Shown in pieces: positions 9,764-17,662 of a stretch of DNA of 64,000 nt. This stretch comes from Ilumatobacteraceae bacterium (GTDB lineage Bacteria; Actinomycetota; Acidimicrobiia; Acidimicrobiales; Ilumatobacteraceae), in assembly GCA_017853385.1 (NCBI GenBank), contig JAFMJR010000001.1, forward strand, positions 1-64,000, given 5' to 3'. A program made the position numbers and the translations under genes. Within the stretch, counting starts at the first letter, position 1, and each line of letters starts with the position of its first letter. The notes beneath the pieces were generated by a model. It was not told where the DNA came from, searched no databases, and was given only the letters and a program-made list of their open reading frames with translations.

Positions 9764-10426
9764 ATGGACGCAGTAGACCGCAAAATGCTTGCGCAAGCAA
9801 TAGACCACACGCTGCTTGCGCCTGAAGCCACTGCTGCGCAGATTATTGCTGTATGCGCTGAGGCCGACCAACTGGCGGTAGGCGCCGTTTGTGTTTCGCC
9901 GACCTGGGTGCGTCTTGCTCGCCAAAGCACGGAGATTCCAGTTGCAAGCGTGGTCGGTTTCCCATCGGGAAGCCATCTCGCAGCGATTAAGGCAAAAGAA
10001 GCGGAATTAGCAGTAGCTCAAGGGGCGAGCGAGATTGACATGGTTGCAAATTTGTCGTTTATAGCCAACGCCGATTGGAAGAATCTTGAACAAGAGATCG
10101 CAGAAGTTCGCCATGCGGTCGGTAATGAAATCGTATTAAAAGTGATCTTGGAAACAGCATTATGGTCGCCAGAGAAAATTTCGCTTGCTTGCATTCACAG
10201 TGTTAATGGAAGCGCCAATTTTGTAAAGACATCAACAGGGTTTCATAAATCGGGTGGAGCAACGATTGAAGCAGTAGAGGTTATGCGTGCAGCAGTTGGA
10301 CCAAACATCGGAGTTAAAGCAAGTGGTGGAATACGCACCACCCAAAATGCGATTGACATGATGAAGGCCGGCGCTAACAGAATCGGAGCGTCAGCTTCAC
10401 GAGCAATTTTGGAAGGTATTCAGTGA
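9764..10426 (+). CDS. deoC: deoxyribose-phosphate aldolase
   Basis: IDHTLLAPEATAAQI; KVILETALW; NFVKTSTGF; GVKASGGIRT. Confidence 0.95.
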   Translation: MDAVDRKMLAQAIDHTLLAPEATAAQIIAVCAEADQLAVGAVCVSPTWVRLARQSTEIPVASVVGFPSGSHLAAIKAKEAELAVAQGASEIDMVANLSFIANADWKNLEQEIAEVRHAVGNEIVLKVILETALWSPEKISLACIHSVNGSANFVKTSTGFHKSGGATIEAVEVMRAAVGPNIGVKASGGIRTTQNAIDMMKAGANRIGASASRAILEGIQ

Positions 10427-10974
10427 AAAGAGCGTTCATCGTCTCAATAATTTGTGGCGTGATGTGGTCGGGGAGTGCAATCGCTGCAGTAGATCCGACG
10501 CCGATTTCTTCGACAACATCGTCTACGACGTCTGTTGTGCCCGTAATCAATACGGCTGAAAGCAACATGCTTGTGCCAGCGAAGTCCGGAAGTGGGCGGA
10601 GAATTGTTTATTCAAACAAGCAACTGCGTGTTTGGGTAATCAATGCATCTGGTGAAGTCATTCGAACATTTTTGGTTTCAGGTCAGCGCGGGCAGCCTAA
10701 AAAAGGTGTGTATGCGGTGCGAAGTCAGTCGGTTTCATCTTTTAGCCAAGAACTTGAAGGAGTGAAATTTCGATTTATGACGAGGTTCGCTATTGGTCGT
10801 AATGGTGGCAACATTGGCTTTCATGAAATTCCGACAAAGAACGGTGTTCCATTACAAACCGAAGAAGAACTCGGTACCTACTTGGGAAGTGGTTGTTTGC
10901 GCTCAAGCACACAAGACGCAAAATTTATTTTTGATTGGGCGAAACCTGGAACCACCGTTGTCGTTGTTCCGTAA
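10423..10974 (+). CDS. L,D-transpeptidase (YkuD domain)
   Basis: GNIGFHEIPTKNGVPLQTEEELGTYLGSGCLRSS catalytic HxxP...SxGC motif; signal peptide. Confidence 0.85.
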   Translation: MKRAFIVSIICGVMWSGSAIAAVDPTPISSTTSSTTSVVPVINTAESNMLVPAKSGSGRRIVYSNKQLRVWVINASGEVIRTFLVSGQRGQPKKGVYAVRSQSVSSFSQELEGVKFRFMTRFAIGRNGGNIGFHEIPTKNGVPLQTEEELGTYLGSGCLRSSTQDAKFIFDWAKPGTTVVVVP

Positions 10975-10980
10975 CTGCAA

Positions 10981-12651
10981 TTAAAAGCGGGACAACTCCG
11001 ATTTCAAGAGGTCAAGGCCGAGGTTTCCAAGATCGAGAGCATGCGCATGCCATTTGCGTAGATCGAATGAAGCGCCATATTTTTTCTTGGCGTCGTCACG
11101 CAAGTCGAGCCATACTCGCTCGCCCAATTTGTATGAAATTGCTTGACCCGGCCAGCCGAGATACCTATTGATTTCTGAACGATTGAACTCATCGTCGCTC
11201 GAGGAGCGAGCGCTAAGGAATTCAAACATCAACTCGGGAGTCCAATGTTCACCCGGATGCCATGACGAGTTTTGTGGGATTGCAAAACCACAATGAATAC
11301 CGATGTCAATCACAACTCGGGCTGCACGGAATGCCTGTGCGTAGAGATAGCCCAATCGGTATTCCGGATTTTCTAGGAAACCAAACTCATCCATTAACCG
11401 CTCTGCGTAAAGCGCCCAACCTTCACCGTGTCCGGAGACAAAAGTGTTTCGCTGGAATCGTGAAAGTTTTTCGGAATTGATGGTGGCAATAGCAACTTGT
11501 AAGTGATGGCCCGGAACGCCTTCGTGATAGGCGGTGGTCGGTTCGCTCCAACGCGGGAATACCGTCCGACCATTTGTTGGATACCACGTGCGACCAGGTC
11601 GTGTGAGATCTTCACTTGGGCCCGTGTAATACATGGCGGCCGCACCACCAGGAGGTGAGATCATTGCTTCAACTGTGCGAATTGAGTCAGGAATGGAAAA
11701 GTGGTTGTTGTCGATAAGGAATGACATCGCGTCGTCCATGAGCTCTTGCAACCAATCGCGCAGTGCGCCTTCACCTTGAATGGATCGCGACGGATCAGTG
11801 TCAAGAAAATTGCGAACTTCATTCAGAGTTGAGCCGGGAAGAATTTCTTGTGCAACTCGTTCCATCTCTGCATCAAGTCGTTGAACTTCTGCCCAGCCCC
11901 ATTCGTAGGCATCTTTGGCTTCAACTTTCATTCCCATGAATCGGCGCCGAGCAAGCGCGTGACGCTCCGGACCAACGCCATCACGATCATCTGCATGAGG
12001 TGCGTAATCGTTGAGGAGAAAATCAGCAGTCTCGCCGAGTGCTTGTGATGCTTTTTTGGCAGCACTGCGGAGTTGCTCAATTGGTGCACCTGCAACACCC
12101 GTTGCTGACTCCGCGAATTGTTCAAAGAAAGCAGGAACACCGTTTCGACCAGCCCAAGTAGCAAGTTGTTCGCTTGATGCGAGGACTTGTCGACGTTGAG
12201 CTTTAACTCCACGGTCAAGCCCAAGCCTCCAAGACTCACGCATTCCGGCAAATGCTTGAGGAACTTTTGACATTCGCTCGGCGATGACAGCCCATTGTTC
12301 AGCCGTGTCGGTGGGCATGAGGTCAAAAATGGAACGTGCAGCATCAACATCGCCTGCAATTACTCGAATCGATGCAAGGTGTTCATTGGCTTCGTATTCG
12401 GCAGCTGCAGTTTCAAGAGATTCACGAAGAACACCAGCAGCTAAGCGATCTTTTGCATCACTGATATCGAGTGTGTTCAACACGGCAAGTGTTTGTCGGT
12501 CATTTTCGGCACGCGCAGCATGACCAACTGGGCTGAAATCTGTCATTTCATGGTCGTGACCAGAAATGCCCATATACGTAGCTGCAGCTGGATCAAGTTC
12601 TGCGACCTTATTGATGTAGTCGTCGGACAGGGAATACACAGGCGATGTCAT
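10981..12651 (-). CDS. DUF885 family protein (putative metallopeptidase-like)
   Basis: TAYHEGVPGHHLQ motif, GEGWALYAERL, DLGYLYAQAFRAARVVIDIGIH-type region. Confidence 0.88.
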   Translation of the reverse strand: MTSPVYSLSDDYINKVAELDPAAATYMGISGHDHEMTDFSPVGHAARAENDRQTLAVLNTLDISDAKDRLAAGVLRESLETAAAEYEANEHLASIRVIAGDVDAARSIFDLMPTDTAEQWAVIAERMSKVPQAFAGMRESWRLGLDRGVKAQRRQVLASSEQLATWAGRNGVPAFFEQFAESATGVAGAPIEQLRSAAKKASQALGETADFLLNDYAPHADDRDGVGPERHALARRRFMGMKVEAKDAYEWGWAEVQRLDAEMERVAQEILPGSTLNEVRNFLDTDPSRSIQGEGALRDWLQELMDDAMSFLIDNNHFSIPDSIRTVEAMISPPGGAAAMYYTGPSEDLTRPGRTWYPTNGRTVFPRWSEPTTAYHEGVPGHHLQVAIATINSEKLSRFQRNTFVSGHGEGWALYAERLMDEFGFLENPEYRLGYLYAQAFRAARVVIDIGIHCGFAIPQNSSWHPGEHWTPELMFEFLSARSSSDDEFNRSEINRYLGWPGQAISYKLGERVWLDLRDDAKKKYGASFDLRKWHAHALDLGNLGLDLLKSELSRF

Positions 12652-12692
12652 AGAAACACGATACGCCGTTGATGGCTTGTTCTGCGATGGAT

Positions 12693-14210
12693 TTAAGTCG
12701 TGCTGTCTGGCCCGTGACGCACAATTTTGGCAATAACAATGGTTTTTTCTGAAGTATCAATGTGCATATACATACGGATCAGAGTGCGATTTTTGCCTCG
12801 TCGTAAATGGGCACCTATGTGAACTTGACGATTTTTGTACATGGCTGTGTACCAATCGCCGTAACGATGATGAGTATCTTCGGAAATTCGTGGAGCGAAA
12901 TCAAGCCCTGCATTGTCACGCAAATACGACTGAAGTCCAGCAATTGGAAAAACTTCGCGTCGCCAGTTTGCAACTGCGTTGTCCAATGCTTTGAGATCTT
13001 GTAGCACTTGACGTGGGTTTGGCCCTTGAAGTTCATTTGCGGTAGCAAATGCTGATGGCAGAAATTCCAAATTTTTACATTCAGTACGAGCTCGGTTAAC
13101 TGCATCTAGCACGGTGCGAAGAACTCGGTCTGGTCGCGCACGTGCAAGCTCTGCTTCTAAATCAAGTGCTTGCAGCGTTACAGCATCTAGTCGACCGCGA
13201 AGCAGCGCTACTTCTGCGGAAAGCTCCTCAGACTCCACTTCTTTTTCTTCAAGCAGTTCTGCATATTCGTCGCGCTCTGCCTCAACTTCTTCAAGTGCGT
13301 CATCTAATTGCTCGATATGTGATTGATGCTCGTCTACCGTGCGCTGGAGTCGTTCAATAGTTTGAGCAAGTTCGACGGATTGAGCTGGTGCAGCAGGTTG
13401 GCTAGCTTGCACAACTGGCACCTGCTGAATAGTTCGGGACACAGAAAACCGCGGAGGAGCCTGTGTGGGAATTTCGGGTTGGAGAGCTGCAGCTTCAAGA
13501 ATCGGAAGTTCAATTTGCTCTCGAGTTGGTGACACCGTGTGAAAAGTGATGGGAGGTGCAGGGTGAGGCCACAAGATGGTGACGTAGTTTTTGTTGAGTA
13601 TCTTGCCCTTGCAATATGTATTAAATGCTTCAAGTGCATCATCTGACGTGATGTGGGCAATGTGAGCGATTCCAATCAGGTCTGCAAGCAATGGACCGGT
13701 GTGTGAAGAGTCAACTGTTTTGTCAGTAACAGTTTCAACAAGTATCGGCAAACGTCGAGCGAGGGCATCAATAAAGTCAGCGGCTAGAGCCTCACCATCA
13801 AGCGCAGATGAAACCGTTCGAATAGTGGGGCTGATGCGTCGTTCTGCGTCGTATACCTCAAGTACTTTTGCCATCTCAGTGACGAGCATGCGAACGGGCT
13901 TTGGAGGCAAAACAGCACGACGGTGGGGAATGATTGAATCTTTTCCTGGCGCAAATTTCGTTCGCAGATCGAAAACCAGTTGTCCTCGGTATGGAGTGAG
14001 GGTCGCAACAATGAGATCTGTTGCATTGGTTTGCGGGTGGGTGTTGAGTACCTCAACACGAAAGACCTCATCGTCATGTGCCTGCCTGATTCGCACCCGA
14101 ATGTTTGCGGGAAGTCGGTCTGCTGGAAACCATTGGGCATGCCATTTCGTAATGACTGCGACGGCCTGTTCGCGTGTTTCCTCTGTCCACTTCTTGGTTG
14201 GAAGGGTCAT
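12693..14210 (-). CDS. hypothetical coiled-coil protein with possible RelE-like C-terminal domain
   Basis: N-terminal domain, long coiled coil (QTIERLQRTVDEHQSHIEQLDDALEEVEAERDEYAELLEEKEVESEELSAEVALLRGRL), C-term HRYGDWYTAMYKNRQVHIGAHLRRGKNRTLIRMYMHID. Confidence 0.6.
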   Translation of the reverse strand: MTLPTKKWTEETREQAVAVITKWHAQWFPADRLPANIRVRIRQAHDDEVFRVEVLNTHPQTNATDLIVATLTPYRGQLVFDLRTKFAPGKDSIIPHRRAVLPPKPVRMLVTEMAKVLEVYDAERRISPTIRTVSSALDGEALAADFIDALARRLPILVETVTDKTVDSSHTGPLLADLIGIAHIAHITSDDALEAFNTYCKGKILNKNYVTILWPHPAPPITFHTVSPTREQIELPILEAAALQPEIPTQAPPRFSVSRTIQQVPVVQASQPAAPAQSVELAQTIERLQRTVDEHQSHIEQLDDALEEVEAERDEYAELLEEKEVESEELSAEVALLRGRLDAVTLQALDLEAELARARPDRVLRTVLDAVNRARTECKNLEFLPSAFATANELQGPNPRQVLQDLKALDNAVANWRREVFPIAGLQSYLRDNAGLDFAPRISEDTHHRYGDWYTAMYKNRQVHIGAHLRRGKNRTLIRMYMHIDTSEKTIVIAKIVRHGPDSTT

Positions 14211-14267
14211 GGCGTAGGTAGTGAACATGGCCCCATTAACGCTAACGAGACCGCCTATGGTTGCGAA

Positions 14268-14885
14268 GTGGATTTTCTTGACATTTTAGGAGCCTGGTGC
14301 TTCGGGCTTTCATTGATTTTCACTGTTCCACAGGCCGTTCGAGTGATTCGTCGAAATACCGTTGAAGGCATATCGGTGACATCGCAACTTCAAGGTGTCG
14401 CTGGCTCAATCCTGTGGATTGTGTACGGGTTGGTTTCAGGAGCGCCAGTAGTTGCTGCTGCAAATGTGGTGACGCTCGTTGGTATTGGAGTAGTTGTCTA
14501 CAAACAAGTTGCAATGAAAGTAATTACAGCCAGATTTGCAATTGGAATTGAAATCGCAGTCTGCGTCCTCGCTTTAGCGACATGGTCAATTTCAGAGTCA
14601 GTGCTTGGTGTTGTCACAGTGATCATTGGTTCAACTGGAATAATTCCACAGGCTGTACGAGCTGCGCGCACAAGTCACTTGGTTGGCGTAAGTGTGATGA
14701 CGTTTGCCATTATTACGACCATGACGGTTTCCTGGGGAACCTATGGCTTGCTCATTGACGATGTGTACGTTGCAGCGCCAAACATCATCATCGGGCCGTG
14801 TGCACTGTTTATTGCACTTCGCGCAGTGCAGTCACATCGACGTTATGGCAATTCAACTACTGCCGAAGCAGTGCCAGCTCGTTGA
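14268..14885 (+). CDS. PQ-loop (SWEET/SemiSWEET-like) membrane protein with two tandem repeats
   Basis: Two PQ-loop motifs VPQAVRVIRRNTVEGISV and IPQAVRAARTSHLVGVSV; GTG start at 14268 proposed instead of 13980 (which overlaps the divergent gene). Confidence 0.75.
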   Translation: MDFLDILGAWCFGLSLIFTVPQAVRVIRRNTVEGISVTSQLQGVAGSILWIVYGLVSGAPVVAAANVVTLVGIGVVVYKQVAMKVITARFAIGIEIAVCVLALATWSISESVLGVVTVIIGSTGIIPQAVRAARTSHLVGVSVMTFAIITTMTVSWGTYGLLIDDVYVAAPNIIIGPCALFIALRAVQSHRRYGNSTTAEAVPAR

Positions 14886-16513
14886 TGCGTTGCTGTAAGC
14901 GTTACGCGCTGGCCTTTCTCGCCGCGAACTAACCAACTGTGCAGAACCCGATCGGGGGTTCCATCAGACTTTGCATCGCCGCTCACTCGAAATTTCACGC
15001 GACCATCAAGCTGACCAAGTTGAACGCGTGGAGCACCTTCAACGAGTGGCGCTCCAGTGATTTCAGCAGTGAGTGGCAAAACAATCTTGTTTTTGTGTGC
15101 CCATTCGCTGATTTCTGTACCCAGCCAGCCTGTATTAGCAATACCAATTTCAATTTTGTATACGCCACTACCAAGTGACTCAGCATGTGCCCGCTTGATT
15201 TCAAGTCGAGGTGAAGCGAGTGCTTGGTAAATCGCAAAATGAACGTGTGGCGCCACCTCGTCGCGAAGTTTTGATGCGGGGGCGTTTGACCATGTCTTGA
15301 TCGCATCACAGCCTCCGATTTCAATTTCTCCGAGTTGAGGATGATTGAACTTTTTCCATGGAATGTATGCACCTGGGGCGTGCGTGTCAGTCCATTTGCA
15401 CACCGCAAGTTCTTGTTCTGGTGTTGGTCCGACATACCAAATGTCAGTTGGCGAATGTTTGCCAGTTGCGTGAAAAATGATGTCCCAAAACTCTGTCGTC
15501 CAACTGAACACGCCGAGGTGTTCGTATGCCCAGTCATCACCCGCACCACTCATGGTGTCACTTTTGTCCCAAGTGAGATCTTCGTACACCGAGTGAACGG
15601 GATAGCCAGTGTGTTGTACGCCAACTTTGCCTAATTCATTAAACACCCAGATATCAAAAGGTGGGAGCGTGGAATCTGGACGCGTGCTGCTTGGACGCAA
15701 CATAAATCCACCAGCAGTGTGGAATGCGTTGTAACCACAGACGTTCGTACGTGCGCGTGCTGCACGCACAAGCGCATCAATTTCAGGTTCAGACATTGGA
15801 TGATCTCCTGAGCCAAGAACTGTGGTTCCCCAACCTGCAGGGAAGTTTCTATTTAGATCGAGACCAGCTGGATCGCGTGGCATGGGGATGGTGAAGCCAT
15901 CAAAATTTTCCAACACTCCTTCATCGAGCAATCGGTATCGCTTGGTTTCTGAAGACACTCCTAATGGTCCAACAGGAACCATGACACGAGAGTCTTCAGC
16001 ATGTTCAACCCATGCACCATCAGGGTCCGCGATACGCATGGTGCGAACTGCACCATCGCCGTCAATATCTTCAACGCGTAGCCCTGGCCAGCGATGACCG
16101 TCGCGCCAAGGCCACGAGCGCACACTTGAGCGGTGATACAAGGGGCGATCCAGCAATGCATCTTCAACACCGTCTGGGTTAACACGAGGAACGATGTAAA
16201 AAGTGCGAGTACGAAGCGCCTCAGTGGTGTGGTGATCGCGGCCAAATTGGTTTGCTAGGTATTCCAAAATGTAAAGCGCTGCAACACCACCAGTTACCTC
16301 AGTGGCATGAATGTTCGCATCGATCCAATGGGCCGGTTTTGAATCATGTGATCCGGTTGTGGAGTCGGTAACGGTGGCGATCCAGAGGTCCCGCCCTTTG
16401 TGGGATTTTCCGTATGTTTCTAAAGCGACTAAATGAGGAAATCTTGCCGCCAAATCTTGTAGCCAGGAAACCATTTCGTCGTAACGAAGAAATCGATCAA
16501 AGTTGTATGTCAT
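14843..16513 (-). CDS. M14 family zinc carboxypeptidase
   Basis: HWIDANIHATEVTGG (HxxE-type), RTFYIVPRVNPDG, PAGLDLNRNFPAGW. Confidence 0.9.
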   Translation of the reverse strand: MTYNFDRFLRYDEMVSWLQDLAARFPHLVALETYGKSHKGRDLWIATVTDSTTGSHDSKPAHWIDANIHATEVTGGVAALYILEYLANQFGRDHHTTEALRTRTFYIVPRVNPDGVEDALLDRPLYHRSSVRSWPWRDGHRWPGLRVEDIDGDGAVRTMRIADPDGAWVEHAEDSRVMVPVGPLGVSSETKRYRLLDEGVLENFDGFTIPMPRDPAGLDLNRNFPAGWGTTVLGSGDHPMSEPEIDALVRAARARTNVCGYNAFHTAGGFMLRPSSTRPDSTLPPFDIWVFNELGKVGVQHTGYPVHSVYEDLTWDKSDTMSGAGDDWAYEHLGVFSWTTEFWDIIFHATGKHSPTDIWYVGPTPEQELAVCKWTDTHAPGAYIPWKKFNHPQLGEIEIGGCDAIKTWSNAPASKLRDEVAPHVHFAIYQALASPRLEIKRAHAESLGSGVYKIEIGIANTGWLGTEISEWAHKNKIVLPLTAEITGAPLVEGAPRVQLGQLDGRVKFRVSGDAKSDGTPDRVLHSWLVRGEKGQRVTLTATHQRAGTASAVVELP

Positions 16514-16540
16514 ACAGACAGGTTACGCTGAGCACAGGAG

Positions 16541-17215
16541 GTGCACTTCGTGCCACATATTCCAGTGTTTATGCATGCAAGTGGTAACTGGAGACCACGT
16601 TGGCGCGGACGAATTCACGCTATTGCGGTTGCTGTCACGATTCCGGCAGGAATCATTTTGACGTTATTTACACCTCCCGGAATTCCGCGATTGGCAGTTG
16701 GCGTTTACGTGCTGTCATTGTTGGCCTTGTACTCGACATCAGCTTCGTATCACTTGTTTACGAAATCAATGAAGACACAAAAGACGATGCAGCAAATAGA
16801 TCACGCAATGGTGTACGTGTTAATCGCTGGAACCTATACGCCGGTATGTTTACTTGCGCTTCCACGTGCTGTAGGTGTGCCATTTTTATTACTTATTTGG
16901 GGTGCTGCTGCACTGGGCATGGGTCTGAAACTGACATGGAAAGCAAAACGCTTAGGCCATGCCCTGTACATCATCATTGGCTGGGCGGCGCTCATCATCC
17001 TGCCGTGGGCATATGGAAAAGCAGGATTCACGATCATGTTGCTCTACGCCTTGGGCGGAATCGTTTACACAACTGGTGCAGTGTTGTTTTATTTGAAAAA
17101 ACCAGCACTTGTTCCGCACGTCTTTGGTTATCACGAGATCTGGCATGTGTTCACGGTGGTTGCTGGGGTGCTCCAGTTTGTTGCCGTCGGCTTGCTTGTG
17201 GGCAGAGTCGCTTAA
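16541..17215 (+). CDS. hemolysin III / YqfA family membrane protein
   Basis: ASYHLFTKSMKTQKTMQQIDHAMVYVLIAGTYTP and GYHEIWHVFTVVAG motifs. Confidence 0.9.
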   Translation: MHFVPHIPVFMHASGNWRPRWRGRIHAIAVAVTIPAGIILTLFTPPGIPRLAVGVYVLSLLALYSTSASYHLFTKSMKTQKTMQQIDHAMVYVLIAGTYTPVCLLALPRAVGVPFLLLIWGAAALGMGLKLTWKAKRLGHALYIIIGWAALIILPWAYGKAGFTIMLLYALGGIVYTTGAVLFYLKKPALVPHVFGYHEIWHVFTVVAGVLQFVAVGLLVGRVA

Positions 17216-17297
17216 CTTCGGCGATCAAATCCATAGTCGCCTGAAGATTTTGGGCTCGGAGGAACTAGCCTGTCGTGCAAGCAAAAAGTGAAATTTC

Positions 17298-17373
17298 GGG
17301 TCGCTAGCTCAGTTGGTAGAGCGACGGACTTTTAATCCGCAGGTCCAGGGTTCGATCCCCTGGCGACCCACCA
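17298..17373 (+). tRNA. tRNA-Lys (TTT)
   Basis: GGGTCGC...GCGACCCACCA; anticodon loop CTTTTAA with TTT at 17331-17333; GGTTCGATCC T-loop. Confidence 0.95.
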
Positions 17374-17412
17374 AGATTCGCCGTGCTTCGGCTTTGCCGT
17401 ATGAGTAGGCGA

Positions 17413-17477
17413 GATAGCAGGTATCTATTTATCAGATACTTGCAGGTCTGCTATCACAGTTCACGATAAGCGTGAAA
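17413..17477 (+). other. two tandem hairpins between tRNA-Lys and the Cu-ATPase gene
   Basis: GATAGCAGGTATCT/AGATAC-8nt bulge-CTGCTATC, followed by TTCACG-ATAAG-CGTGAA. Confidence 0.45.
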
Positions 17478-17662
17478 TACTCGTGTCATGTTCATCCCCC
17501 TCATCATCGTTTCGGGTGTATTTGCACTCGCTCATCGCCTGGTCATGGCATCGGTTGACTCGTTCAACGGATACGGCGACCAAGGCCCAGATTTTCGCTT
17601 GTAGTCCTAATTCACCTCGCTGTCACAGACATTGAGGCGAACCAAAGGCGAGACTGTACGTA

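Noticed and set aside
13980-14267. N-terminal extension of the PQ-loop ORF
   Set aside because: Overlaps the divergent coiled-coil gene and lacks hydrophobic repeat character; start reassigned to GTG 14268.
17489-17635. Short ORF-like stretch between tRNA-Lys and copA
   Set aside because: ATG-initiated frame gives a <50-aa peptide with no domain or clear RBS; the more protein-like frame (HPLIIVSGVFALAHRLVMASVDSFNGYG) has no convincing start.
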